A DNA stretch of 64,000 nt, from positions 1 through 64,000 of the IMG/VR virus record IMGVR_UViG_3300010373_000042; one strand, 5' to 3'. The notes under the pieces were generated by a model. The model ran no database searches. It saw only the letters and a program-made list of their open reading frames with translations, and was not told the origin of the DNA. The stretch's first letter is position 1. Each line of letters opens with the position of its first letter. The DNA is from a virus. Position numbers and translations under genes: made by a program. Positions 39,898 through 48,633 of this stretch are shown here, one piece after another.

Positions 39898-40997
39898 TTT
39901 TCCGCCGCCCGTTTGAACGCATCGCCAATCTGCTTGATCTGCTCGCCAGTCGGCGACCTCGCGCAGTTTTCGAAATACAGCAGCCTCCGGTCCTGCAAAT
40001 CCTCCGCCACCGGGCACGGCCGCGCGAATCGCGAAAATGCCGACATGCGATACAACGGATCGACGTAGCCTTCCTCGATCGGCACGCCGTCCTCGCGCAA
40101 CGCCGCGCATAACTCGGCCCGGTTCTTCTCCACCAGGAACGGGATGCAATAGTACGAATGCGTGCAGCCCTCCCGCACCACCGGCGGCCGCAATCCCGGA
40201 ATATCGCCGATCGCCGCAATGATCGCCTCGGCTTGCTCGACACGCTCGGCCACGATCTGCTTGCCGCGCCGCAGTTGCGTCAGCGCAATCGCCGCGCAGA
40301 CTTCCGGCATTCGGAGATTGAGGCCTATCGGTCCTCCGGTGTTTTCCCCGTGATTGATGAACGCGCGCATCTTCGCGGCTAGATCATCGTCGTCCGTCGT
40401 GCAGATGCCGCCTTCGCCGCACTGGATCGGCTTGTGGATGTTGAGCGACCAGACGCCGATATGTCCGATCGTTCCGGCGTATTTGCCATGCTCCATCGCG
40501 AACGGAGATTGCGCGTTGTCCTCAATCAATATACCGCGCAGAACCTCAGCGGTTCTCCTCGCTTCTTTGAGAGTTGCCGGGTGCCCGAACAGGTTAGTGA
40601 TGATCGAAGCTTTGACGTTCCCGTGATGCGGCGGACATTCCTGCAAGGAGAAATTCTGGTCCTCGATATCGCCGAAGATGACCTTGGCACCCAGAAACGC
40701 GGGGGCAGCGGCGGTCGCGCTCATGGTGAAAGGTGTCGTAATGACCTTATCGGTTGGATCATCTCCTATACCCGCAGCCGCACACGCCGCCAGCAGGCCC
40801 GACGTCGCACTATTGCACGCCACCGCATGCTTCACCCCGAATGTCTCGCACCACGCATCCTCCAGCGCGCAGACATTCCTGCCGCCGCGCTCCTTGCCGG
40901 CCAGATACCCGGACAGCGGGCCGTTTACCATGGCAGTGATCGCGGCCATGGTCTCGACCTTGCCGATGGTGTTGAATGGCTTGATCGTCCCGATCAT
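39879..40997 (-). CDS. DegT/DnrJ/EryC1-family aminotransferase
   Basis: From the ATG at 40997 (GGGAG eight bases upstream) it has 372 aa. The PLP lysine is K189 in WSLNIHKPIQCGEGG; ACNSATSGL, TPFTMSATAAAPAFLGA and IEDNAQS are family motifs. Enzymes of this family (PseC, LegC, SpsC) transfer an amino group to a 4-keto-6-deoxy sugar. It pairs with the dehydratase at 43114 and the GNAT next to it in a nonulosonic acid route. A much longer upstream reading (to 41477) crosses the GNAT gene in another frame and is rejected. Confidence 0.92.
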   Translation of the reverse strand: MIGTIKPFNTIGKVETMAAITAMVNGPLSGYLAGKERGGRNVCALEDAWCETFGVKHAVACNSATSGLLAACAAAGIGDDPTDKVITTPFTMSATAAAPAFLGAKVIFGDIEDQNFSLQECPPHHGNVKASIITNLFGHPATLKEARRTAEVLRGILIEDNAQSPFAMEHGKYAGTIGHIGVWSLNIHKPIQCGEGGICTTDDDDLAAKMRAFINHGENTGGPIGLNLRMPEVCAAIALTQLRRGKQIVAERVEQAEAIIAAIGDIPGLRPPVVREGCTHSYYCIPFLVEKNRAELCAALREDGVPIEEGYVDPLYRMSAFSRFARPCPVAEDLQDRRLLYFENCARSPTGEQIKQIGDAFKRAAEKWVIDQ

Positions 40998-41449
40998 ATC
41001 TGCGGCTCCCGTCGGTATTGCACGAAACCATCCTTCTGCCCGACCAGATCGAAACCGCACTGGGCGAAGATATTGCGCGAGCGATAATTGTCGCGTCTGA
41101 TGTCTGCGTTGATGGTGTACTCGGTCATGTAGCAGCACGCCTGCGCGAGTACCGTTCCGGCCAGCCCCTTGCCGCGGTGCGCCGGTGCCATTGTGATCGA
41201 CGCCTCGAATGTCATGGTGTCGTTCTTCTCGGCATCGAAGCGAACCACGCCGAGTTTTCCTTCGTAATTCTCGGCGATCAGGACGATATGCTCCGGGTAT
41301 CCGTGCATGACGTTGAACCGCATCCATTGGTCGTGATCCTCGCGCGGCACGGCGGCGGTCGAGCGGAAACACGCCAGCGTCACTGGATCGTTGCGCCACG
41401 CGAACAGGTCGTCGGCATCCTTGGGCATGGCGGGGCGAAGGGATATCAT
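40994..41449 (-). CDS. GNAT acetyltransferase, PseH/SpsD-like context
   Basis: The ATG at 41449 overlaps the upstream stop (ATGA), giving 151 aa. ISLRPAMPKDADDLFAWRNDPVTL, LGVVRFDAEKNDTMTFEASITMAPAHRGKGLAGTVL (acetyl-CoA loop RGKGLA) and SRNIFAQCGFDLVG are typical of GNATs acting on sugar amines. Directly upstream of the DegT gene, it probably acetylates the amine that DegT installs. Confidence 0.85.
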   Translation of the reverse strand: MISLRPAMPKDADDLFAWRNDPVTLACFRSTAAVPREDHDQWMRFNVMHGYPEHIVLIAENYEGKLGVVRFDAEKNDTMTFEASITMAPAHRGKGLAGTVLAQACCYMTEYTINADIRRDNYRSRNIFAQCGFDLVGQKDGFVQYRREPQI

Positions 41450-41640
41450 GGCAACCGTTTGCATGCTGGCGGCACATGATAATACGTGCTCAACGGCATT
41501 CCGGCCGGCCATATAGCGACCGAGACGATAAGTTCCGAGGGTGCAGCATCATCGTCGGCAGGACATCTAGCGTGGTGCATTCCCGCGCCAGTACCGACAA
41601 TCAGGCAACCAATTATCCAATAGCCCATCAGGTATTTCAT
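41446..41640 (-). CDS. small secreted or membrane protein, 64 aa
   Basis: A strong GAGGAG precedes the ATG at 41640. MKYLMGYWIIGCLIVGTGAGM is a signal or membrane segment; the rest has a few cysteines (ARCPADD, PPACKRLP). Coupled to the deacetylase upstream and GNAT downstream. Function unknown. Confidence 0.62.
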   Translation of the reverse strand: MKYLMGYWIIGCLIVGTGAGMHHARCPADDDAAPSELIVSVAIWPAGMPLSTYYHVPPACKRLP

Positions 41641-42287
41641 ATTACGCTCCTCAGCGTCATGAAGGCTTCCGCATAGTGCACACCGCACGCGGCCCCTCGC
41701 AAAATCGCCAGCGCCTCGACCGCTTCAAACGAACGAGCATGGGGCGCATTTCGCATTTCATCGCCGTATCGGTGAAGCGCGGCAACCTTCCGGTCCAGTT
41801 CGCTCATCAGAATGACAAAATGATCGGGTGCAAACCCGCTTCCCCACTCGGTCGACGACAGCACCTCGAACGCATAGATCGCGCGAACGGTCGAGCCGGG
41901 CAGTGGCCGCAACGCTGTCATGGCCGCCTGATGCACGATGCGATGGTCGTTGTTCAAGTCTCCGGCGTGGTGTGTGTAGACGATGGTCGGTTTGATCTCG
42001 GCGATGTTCTTCTCGATGGCCTGCGTGATTTCTAGCAGAGGCAACGTATCGAGCTTCTGGTCCGCGTAGTCGAGGAAGATCGGAGGCTGCGTGCCGAGAA
42101 CCTTGCTGGCCTCGAAAGCCGCGATGTTGCGGTTCGGCTTGGCTGCCATCACGCGCGCCGTCTCGCCGTCGGCCACGAACAGCACATGCACGGTATCGCC
42201 ATCGGCCACATGCCGCGCAATCGTGCCGCCGCAACCGAGCGCTTCGTCGTCGGGGTGGGCTGCGATGACGAGGACGCGGTCGGTCAA
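41637..42287 (-). CDS. PIG-L-type sugar N-deacetylase
   Basis: The 216-aa protein has the zinc-binding AHPDDE motif at residues 10-15 and HHAGDLNNDHRIVHQ later, the LmbE/PIG-L signature. Such enzymes remove N-acetyl groups from GlcNAc-type sugars. In the cassette it may free an amine for another acyl group (see ATP-grasp). Overlaps both neighbours by four bases. Confidence 0.92.
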   Translation of the reverse strand: MTDRVLVIAAHPDDEALGCGGTIARHVADGDTVHVLFVADGETARVMAAKPNRNIAAFEASKVLGTQPPIFLDYADQKLDTLPLLEITQAIEKNIAEIKPTIVYTHHAGDLNNDHRIVHQAAMTALRPLPGSTVRAIYAFEVLSSTEWGSGFAPDHFVILMSELDRKVAALHRYGDEMRNAPHARSFEAVEALAILRGAACGVHYAEAFMTLRSVI

Positions 42288-43123
42288 AGCCTCTCCTCCA
42301 CATAATTCCGCCGGATCACCAGTCCGTCCTCGATCTTGTCAGGCGCCACGAATGGTTTGCCTTCCCAAAGCTTGATTGTCGCGTCGAGAATGTCGAAGCC
42401 GGCCATCACAGTGAAAATGCACGAACCGGACAGTCGCGGATTCAACTCGATGATGTAGAGCTTGCCGGTCGCGCGCTCGCGGATGATCTGGATGTTGATC
42501 GGACCGCGGAATGTGAATTTGCTGACCACGAGTAGCGCGAGGTTGATGATCTCGGCATCCATTACGATCTTGCCGATGATCGAAACGCCGTTCGCCTGAA
42601 TGCGAAGGCGAGGGACCGCGAACAGGAATGCGCCATCCATGCCGGTCAGGACGTCGACGGTGTATTCGTCGCCTTCTATTCTCTGTTGCGCCAAATATCC
42701 ATCAGGTAACGGGAAGATGCCCCGGCCGCCACGACCGCGCTCGGGCTTGAGAACGGGATTCGGTACGCCGGGAGCGACAGGAATTCCGGCCAGTTCCATC
42801 GCACGTTGTTGGGCAATCTTGCTGGTGAAGATTTCCACGGTTTCACTCGGCGAACAAAGCACAGGCCTTGTGAAGCCGGAAATTAGCGTGATCTCCTCGT
42901 CCAAAAACGGAAGGTATAGGTCAACCGAATTATCGATGATGAATTCTCCAAATCGCATCAGATAAAGGCTGCCAACATGCGGCGACTGCAGAAACTTGTC
43001 ACAGCCGCTCGAAGCGCCATACGCCGAGCAATCATGCCCGATGACGTAATGCCCGAGCGATTGCAAATGCCGGATGATCGACGGCGCAACGGCTGATCCG
43101 GCTGCCGACATCATCACGCGCAT
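42284..43123 (-). CDS. ATP-grasp carboxylate-amine ligase
   Basis: The 279-aa protein looks like carbamoyl-phosphate-synthase-type ATP-grasp enzymes: N-terminal Rossmann part (RVMMSAAGSAVAPSIIRHLQSLGHYVIGHD), lysine/glycine loop (LKPERGRGGRGI), LAQQRIEGDEYTVDVLTG and the metal site IIELNPRLSGS. It could attach an amino acid or other carboxylate to a sugar amine. GGGAGG precedes the start. Substrate unknown. Confidence 0.88.
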   Translation of the reverse strand: MRVMMSAAGSAVAPSIIRHLQSLGHYVIGHDCSAYGASSGCDKFLQSPHVGSLYLMRFGEFIIDNSVDLYLPFLDEEITLISGFTRPVLCSPSETVEIFTSKIAQQRAMELAGIPVAPGVPNPVLKPERGRGGRGIFPLPDGYLAQQRIEGDEYTVDVLTGMDGAFLFAVPRLRIQANGVSIIGKIVMDAEIINLALLVVSKFTFRGPINIQIIRERATGKLYIIELNPRLSGSCIFTVMAGFDILDATIKLWEGKPFVAPDKIEDGLVIRRNYVEERL

Positions 43124-43971
43124 GACAATGCCTCCCGCAATTCGTCGACCGACATGCGGCGGGCGTGTTCGCTGGAATTTCCTTCCGCCATGCTCTCGTG
43201 ACGCTTCTCGAATGCCGGCAGCCCGCGCACGTCCATCTTGGCGCCCATGGCCTCGGCCAGATCGCCGAGCCGGTAGGCGGGGAGGGTGGGGATAGCGATC
43301 TCGCCGCCCTTCATGGTATCGGCGGTGCGCAATACCAGATCGACAGCTTCATCCATCGTCATGAAGAACCGTGTGCAGTCAGGATCAGTGACGGGCACCA
43401 CATCGGAGGTTTCGAGTATTCTGCGCCAAGTTGGGACGACCGAGCCGGTGGAGCACCAAACGTTGCCGTACCGGACAGCAGCGAAACGCGGACCGTTATT
43501 TCCTCGCGTGTTGTTGGCGGCAAGGAAAAGCGATTCCGCAAATGCCTTGCTGGTCCCGTAGGGGCTAACCGGCTCGAAAGCCTTGTCAGACGACAGGGCA
43601 ACCACCCGGTCAACACCAGCATCGGTCGCGGCCTCGATCACGTTCGCCGCGCCGTCGATGTTGGTCTTTTTCACTTCAAGCGGATTGTATGCGCCGACCT
43701 CTATTCGCTTCAGTGCGGCGGCATGGATCACGACCTCGATATCTTCCATCGCCCGGCGTAACCTGTCGCGGTCCCGGACATCTCCGATGAAGTAGCGCAT
43801 GCGCCAGTCTGCGGCGGGTAGCACAGCCAGATCGCGCGCCAGTTCGGCCTGCCGATGTTCATTGCGGGAATAGACCACAATGCGCAACGGCCCTTCGTTC
43901 ATCCCCAGCAGACGCCGCACGAACGCCGTGCCGAAAAATCCCGAACCGCCGGTGATGAGGACCGATTTCAA
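43114..43971 (-). CDS. CapD/PseB-like UDP-sugar 4,6-dehydratase
   Basis: The start is a TTG overlapping the upstream stop, with GAGGG before it. GGSGFFG (8-14) binds NAD; GDVRDRDRLRRAM, HAAALKRIEVGAYNPLEVKKTNIDGAANVI and the YGTSK catalytic pair (Y138, K142) follow the PseB/CapD pattern. It would start the pathway from UDP-GlcNAc. At 285 aa it is shorter than PseB (about 330). Confidence 0.88.
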   Translation of the reverse strand: MKSVLITGGSGFFGTAFVRRLLGMNEGPLRIVVYSRNEHRQAELARDLAVLPAADWRMRYFIGDVRDRDRLRRAMEDIEVVIHAAALKRIEVGAYNPLEVKKTNIDGAANVIEAATDAGVDRVVALSSDKAFEPVSPYGTSKAFAESLFLAANNTRGNNGPRFAAVRYGNVWCSTGSVVPTWRRILETSDVVPVTDPDCTRFFMTMDEAVDLVLRTADTMKGGEIAIPTLPAYRLGDLAEAMGAKMDVRGLPAFEKRHESMAEGNSSEHARRMSVDELREALSCA

Positions 43972-45986
43972 GATGCCCTCACCATCGGTCCGACGCTCGC
44001 GCCGTTCAATCGATCGGCAATGTCACCCTTGTCCATCGCTGCCCGCAAAACGCCGAGCGCGTGATCGTAGGACTTCAGTATACGTTTGATCTCCGACGGA
44101 CCATGCGCAGCGCAAAGATTGTGACTCGCCGTGATCAGCGTTCCCGATGCCACCATTTCCTTGCGGAATAGCGCGGCAATCTGGTCGTCACGGAATTTCA
44201 GCCGCTTGAACGGTGCCGCGCCGAACAGCCGGATTGCATCGCCGGTGCCATGCTTGAACATCAGCGCCTCGGCCTGCATCGCGAGATCATCGCCCACCTG
44301 CCAGAGCTTCGGTATCACCTCCTCTCGCTCCAGCTTCTTGATGGTGGCGATGCCAGCGGCAAGCGACAGCGTTTCGCCGAACATGGTGCCGCTGTAGAAA
44401 ATGTTATCCGGTGGCTCGAACCGCTTCATGATGTCGCGGCGGCCGACGATGGCCGACAGCGGCATACCGTTCGCCATCGCCTTGCCGAACGTCGCAAGGT
44501 CTGGTGTGACACCCCACAGCTTCTGCGCCCCGCCGAGCGAGAAACGAAAGCCAGTGATGACTTCGTCGAAGATCAGGAGGGTTCCGGTTTCATCACAGAC
44601 ATTCCGCAGAAGTTGGAGATATTCCGGATCAGCCTCGGGCTCGACGATAGCCGCGGCGAACTGGTAGTTTTTGGCGCGCTTCGGGATGCTGGCGATATGT
44701 TCCGCGCTACCGTAGGAAACCCGCGTGGTCAGATGCCGAACATCCTCCGGCACACCCAGGTTGCGTTCGACCGACCAATCCTGCCAGCCATGATAGCCGC
44801 CGCACATCAGGATTCGATCACGGCCCGTATGCGCGCGCGCAAGTCGGATCGCTGCCGACGTAACGTCGGTGCCGGTCTTGCCGAACCGAACCATTTCGGC
44901 GCAGGGAATCAGTCGGCAGAGCGTTTCCGCGAGCTCCGATTCAAGTTCTGTGGCGAGAGAGAATGAAACCCCAGAACAAAGCTGTCGTCGGACGGCCGCG
45001 TCAACGTCAGGGTCGCGGTAGCCGAGAATGTTTGGGAGCAGTGCGGACACGAGATCGACGTATTCTTGACCGTCAACGTCGTAAGCGATGCCGCCTTGTC
45101 CATGCGAAATGAACAGAGGGCTTGGTTGCGGATACTGGAGATGACTTTTGCTGAACGTTTGCGCGGCGAGCGGGATGACTTCGCGCGCTTTTTCGAACTG
45201 CGCTTGAGACCTTTGATAGCTACGCGCATAGATCGGCTCCTCGGCCAGCGCTTCGACGTAGCGCTCGTTACAGGGATGATGCGAATTGAGTTGCCGCAGC
45301 GTCGGGTGTTCGTCCAACAGCCCGAGCATATCGAGTTGGGACGGAGGGCCCTTGTCCCACGGCCACAGCGACGCAATGGCTTTGCAGAAATCATAATCGT
45401 CGGCGGTGTCGAGTACCCAGCGCTCGTCCTGCAAGCCGGGAATCGGATTGATGACCGTCTCGGCCGGAAAGCGTGACCGATTGCGCTCGATCCAGGTGCA
45501 GACACCGTCGCGGTCGAGCGGGCGTGTGGCTTCCGCATCGGCTGCCGCAAGCGCCTCGTAGGTGAACGCCTGCACGTCGAGACCGTCGGGATAGGTGCGG
45601 GGCGATACGTTGGTGACAAACGCCGCACCGGTCTGCTTCTGCAAACGAACAACGGCGCCGATGACCTGAGGGTCCAGAAAGGGGCAATCTCCGGTCAACC
45701 TCAAAAGTACATCGGCGCCGCTAGCGTTGGCGCATCCGACGAAGCGCGACAGCACATCCGTTTCGGACCCTCGCCAACAAAAAAAGCCGTGGTCATCGCA
45801 GAAATCCGCGATCACGTCGTCCGCCAGCAGCGTGGACGTGGCGATCCACACCTCATCAACGCCCGGCGCGGCCGCGCAGGCTCGGTGGCACCACTCCAAC
45901 ACAGGGTGGTGACCGAGCGGCATCAGGACCTTGCCGGGCAAGCGCGTTGATCCGATACGGGCCTGGATGACGGAGACGACTTTCAT
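43968..45986 (-). CDS. fusion of SpsF-type cytidylyltransferase and class III (HemL-like) aminotransferase
   Basis: From the ATG at 45986 it has 672 aa. Residues 1-245 are a nucleotidyltransferase (VVSVIQARIGSTRLPGKVLMPLG, LLRLTGDCPFLDP), as in SpsF/NeuA/PseF enzymes that make CMP-sugars. Residues 265-672 are a glutamate-1-semialdehyde-aminomutase-like PLP enzyme (PLFISHGQGGIAYDVDGQEY, CGGYHGWQDW, LLIFDEVITGFR, FGKAMANGMP with lysine near 502). The fusion puts sugar activation and an amino transfer in one chain. Start overlaps the oxidoreductase stop. Confidence 0.9.
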   Translation of the reverse strand: MKVVSVIQARIGSTRLPGKVLMPLGHHPVLEWCHRACAAAPGVDEVWIATSTLLADDVIADFCDDHGFFCWRGSETDVLSRFVGCANASGADVLLRLTGDCPFLDPQVIGAVVRLQKQTGAAFVTNVSPRTYPDGLDVQAFTYEALAAADAEATRPLDRDGVCTWIERNRSRFPAETVINPIPGLQDERWVLDTADDYDFCKAIASLWPWDKGPPSQLDMLGLLDEHPTLRQLNSHHPCNERYVEALAEEPIYARSYQRSQAQFEKAREVIPLAAQTFSKSHLQYPQPSPLFISHGQGGIAYDVDGQEYVDLVSALLPNILGYRDPDVDAAVRRQLCSGVSFSLATELESELAETLCRLIPCAEMVRFGKTGTDVTSAAIRLARAHTGRDRILMCGGYHGWQDWSVERNLGVPEDVRHLTTRVSYGSAEHIASIPKRAKNYQFAAAIVEPEADPEYLQLLRNVCDETGTLLIFDEVITGFRFSLGGAQKLWGVTPDLATFGKAMANGMPLSAIVGRRDIMKRFEPPDNIFYSGTMFGETLSLAAGIATIKKLEREEVIPKLWQVGDDLAMQAEALMFKHGTGDAIRLFGAAPFKRLKFRDDQIAALFRKEMVASGTLITASHNLCAAHGPSEIKRILKSYDHALGVLRAAMDKGDIADRLNGASVGPMVRAS

Positions 45987-46900
45987 TGACCACCCCACCC
46001 CTTAATCTCGCGATGCTCGTAAGTCTGATCCAGACCGGCCATCTTCCGTACGTCCAGCAACACCCGCAGCGTTGCCAATCCGTCACGCGCGCTCGCTCCC
46101 GGCGTGATCTTGCCGTCGATCCGGTCGATGAACGCTTCCATCTCCGCGCGGTAATCCTTGTCGTAATCACCCGGCATGTGATTGGAGGTCGTTCCGAGCG
46201 ACAGCAGACGCTTCGGCAAATCGACGCCAATATTTCGTTCCTCCCCAGCGATCCAGAACTCGCGAATTTCATTCGGGGTGATGAAGTCGAGATGAAATCG
46301 CGACCGTGCGCCGCTGTCATGCTCCAGCACGAAGTCGGCGATTATGTCGGTCATTTCACCGAGGTTCATGCAGACGTTCGCACTGATGGCCTTCGCGGGC
46401 CCGAGCAAGTGCAGCGCTAGATCCACCTCATGCGAGCCGGTATTCAGGATCACACCGTCGCTGACGTACGGCGGTTTTGCCGTCCGGGTCGCACAGATAA
46501 ACGACGCCCACAGCGGGTTCCCAATATGCCCTGCGACGATCCATTCCTTTGCCTGCTGCACGCACGGATGCAGGCGCAGATTGTTTCCCATCATAACGAT
46601 CAGGTTTTTGTTGGCGGCCGATTCCAGAATCGCCGGCAGCGCTCCGACCGCGATGGAAATCGGCTTCTCGACCATCACATGCTTTCCGCGCTCGACCGCA
46701 GCGCGGACGCCGCTTTCATGGAACGGCGACGGCGTGGCAATCACCGCGGCATCGCACCAGTCGTAAAGTTGGTGCTCAAACCTGAAGTCTGGCTTTCCGA
46801 TAATGATGGGATCGTAGACCTTTACGTCATGACCGAGCTCCCGCGCATTGGCTGCATGCCGCTGCCCAATCGAGCCATGGCCGACGATGCCGATCTTCAT
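45983..46900 (-). CDS. Gfo/Idh/MocA-family oxidoreductase
   Basis: The ATG at 46900 overlaps the methyltransferase stop and gives 305 aa. MKIGIVGHGSIGQRHAANA is the NAD(P)-binding site; VIATPSPFHESGVRAAVERGKHVMVEKPIS contains the catalytic EKP. The C-terminal domain (GVILNTGSHEVDLALHLLG) is normal. It may oxidise or reduce a sugar ring position in the cassette pathway, like PtmA-type proteins; substrate unknown. Confidence 0.9.
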   Translation of the reverse strand: MKIGIVGHGSIGQRHAANARELGHDVKVYDPIIIGKPDFRFEHQLYDWCDAAVIATPSPFHESGVRAAVERGKHVMVEKPISIAVGALPAILESAANKNLIVMMGNNLRLHPCVQQAKEWIVAGHIGNPLWASFICATRTAKPPYVSDGVILNTGSHEVDLALHLLGPAKAISANVCMNLGEMTDIIADFVLEHDSGARSRFHLDFITPNEIREFWIAGEERNIGVDLPKRLLSLGTTSNHMPGDYDKDYRAEMEAFIDRIDGKITPGASARDGLATLRVLLDVRKMAGLDQTYEHREIKGWGGQ

Positions 46901-47493
46901 GGCCGTACCTCGATCGCATCGGCAGGCCGTTTCTTCAGCACCGTTATCATCTCCTCGTCGCTCGGATATTGGCGTGCGACAATCACGTAGAGAGGGCTGC
47001 TCAGCCACATCTGTGCAAAATCGAAATGGTAGGCCAGTACATCGTCGCGGTGCTTATACCTGCGAGCAAAGGTGAATGGCGGCGCGAAGTCGTGAACGAC
47101 AAGATGTCCGCCGGTCATCAGTACGCGATCGGTTTCCGCCGCGATCTTCAGCCAGTCGGCGGGGTCGCATAGATACAATTCGAAGCCGTGGATCACCAGA
47201 TCGAATAATCCGTCCCGCACAGGCAGTGCGTCCGCCGTCGCCTGATACGTCGGGACGCGCGCTTTCTGGCAGGCATTCATGCTCGGCTCGATGCCGATCA
47301 CGTCGCAGCCGTATCGTGTTTGCAGCTTCTCCAGCCGCCATCCGTTCGCGCTGCCGATCTCCAAAACGGACGTTGGCAGCAGGCTGCAGGAATTTATCGC
47401 CTCCGAAACCGGATCGCTCTGTCCCAGGTTGTCGCGGTTGCGGCCGAACCACGCGTCGGCTTCCGACTGCATCATGATCTCGGACTGCTTCAT
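46897..47493 (-). CDS. class I SAM-dependent methyltransferase
   Basis: From the ATG at 47493 it has 198 aa. VLEIGSANGWRLEKLQ (43-58) binds SAM, followed by GIEPSMNACQKA and LFDLVIHGFELYLC. It resembles small-molecule O- or N-methyltransferases of glycan clusters. Overlaps both neighbours. Could methylate the finished sugar. Confidence 0.88.
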   Translation of the reverse strand: MKQSEIMMQSEADAWFGRNRDNLGQSDPVSEAINSCSLLPTSVLEIGSANGWRLEKLQTRYGCDVIGIEPSMNACQKARVPTYQATADALPVRDGLFDLVIHGFELYLCDPADWLKIAAETDRVLMTGGHLVVHDFAPPFTFARRYKHRDDVLAYHFDFAQMWLSSPLYVIVARQYPSDEEMITVLKKRPADAIEVRP

Positions 47494-47678
47494 TTCGCCA
47501 ACTCCCCGAGCAAATCCGAAACCGCGCGGTCGTTCGCGTTGATTTCGCGCAGTACGGCGCGCGTTTCGTCCGGCGCATGCTTCAGCGCGATTTCCATCAG
47601 GCGCTTCCACGGCACGTTGTTCTTGACGCGGATGGCGAAGATTTCGTCGATGGTCTGCTGTTCGGTCACCATGGCCAT
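47490..47678 (-). CDS. hypothetical protein, 62 aa
   Basis: The likely start is the ATG at 47678 (or 47672), overlapping the upstream gene's end. The sequence TIDEIFAIRVKNNVPWKRLMEIALKHAPDETRAVLREINANDRAVSDLLGEL is helical; I have the impression of similar short proteins beside glycan methyltransferases but cannot name a family. Possibly an acyl-carrier-like or accessory protein. Confidence 0.6.
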   Translation of the reverse strand: MAMVTEQQTIDEIFAIRVKNNVPWKRLMEIALKHAPDETRAVLREINANDRAVSDLLGELAK

Positions 47679-48121
47679 TCGAATCCAAGTATTGTTTTGA
47701 GTTTCTGACGTCCGCGCTCCTGCCAACCGGCTACCTTCACCCGCTCGACCGCGCGCTGAAAGTTTCGCTCACGCTGCGTCATGATCTTGACCGACATGGA
47801 CCATGATCGTTTGCAGGCGATGTCCGGGTCGAGGCTTTGCACATATCGGGCATTGTCCCGAAAATTGGCCTCTACGGATTTTGGCAGGCCGAATGCCTTG
47901 ATGTAGTCAGCCGCTCCAATCAGCCGGCGCTCGTATGGAATTTCAGGTCCTTGCAAGGCTTGAGGTGCGCCATAGTAGCCGCCCGGCAAGCCCATGGCAG
48001 CGTTTCCCAGCCCACTAAGGTCAACGCCAATACCCTTCGCAATCTCGGCATCAACCGTCGCCTTGGCGGCAAGCGGCGTCACACCCATAAACGCAAAGAA
48101 TGATCGGCGTGATGCCTTCAC
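47666..48121 (-). CDS. hypothetical protein with Tat-like N-terminus, 151 aa
   Basis: It starts at a GTG overlapping the GNAT stop. KASRRSFFAFMGVTPLAAKATV resembles a short twin-arginine signal, though the hydrophobic core is brief. Then IPYERRLIGAADYIKAFGLPKSVEANFRDNARYVQSLDPDIA and a basic C-terminus. No known domain. Longer upstream readings are antisense or shadow of the GNAT gene. Confidence 0.6.
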   Translation of the reverse strand: MKASRRSFFAFMGVTPLAAKATVDAEIAKGIGVDLSGLGNAAMGLPGGYYGAPQALQGPEIPYERRLIGAADYIKAFGLPKSVEANFRDNARYVQSLDPDIACKRSWSMSVKIMTQRERNFQRAVERVKVAGWQERGRQKLKTILGFEWPW

Positions 48122-48633
48122 CGCATCCTCCCGAACAGCACCGCTGATGTCGGCGAGCCGCCGAACAAGTGGTGGTTCAAAAGCTCGCCCTCTTGCTTGA
48201 ACCCGCTGCCCCGGATGATCTTCAGCATCGCTTCGTTGCTCCGAGCGCATCCCGCCTCGAGCTTGCGAACAGCGCCGCAATCCTTGTCGAGCAGCCAGTC
48301 GCATGCATGTTTCCATGCCTCGCTGGCGAATCCCTGGCCCCAGTATTTGGTCTCGCCGATCATGATGCCGACGTCCGACACGTTGTTCGGTTCGTCGTGT
48401 CGCGCGCTGAGATTGCCGATGTGCTCGCCGGTTTCCGCCAGCACGATCGCCCAAAGATGCGAATTGCCGGTGAACGAGCCGACATACCGAAGCTGCGACG
48501 ATAGCGTGTGTTCGCGATGCCGCTGCTGCGACCACTTCACGACGTCCGGATCACGCAGCCATCCGAGATTTCGCTGCGTGGCTTTGACGAGCGGGCGGAG
48601 GGTGAGGCGGGAGGTTGAAAGTGATGGCGTCAT
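48118..48633 (-). CDS. GNAT acetyltransferase, RimJ/RimL-like
   Basis: The 171-aa protein begins LSTSRLTLRPLVKATQRNLGWLRDPDVVKWSQQRH and has YWGQGFASEAWKHACDWLL (acetyl-CoA loop) and KLEAGCARSNEAMLKIIRGSGFKQEGELLNH, typical of the RimJ/RimL group and of sugar N-acetyltransferases in glycan clusters. It is the second GNAT of the cassette. Coupled to its neighbours. Confidence 0.85.
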   Translation of the reverse strand: MTPSLSTSRLTLRPLVKATQRNLGWLRDPDVVKWSQQRHREHTLSSQLRYVGSFTGNSHLWAIVLAETGEHIGNLSARHDEPNNVSDVGIMIGETKYWGQGFASEAWKHACDWLLDKDCGAVRKLEAGCARSNEAMLKIIRGSGFKQEGELLNHHLFGGSPTSAVLFGRMR

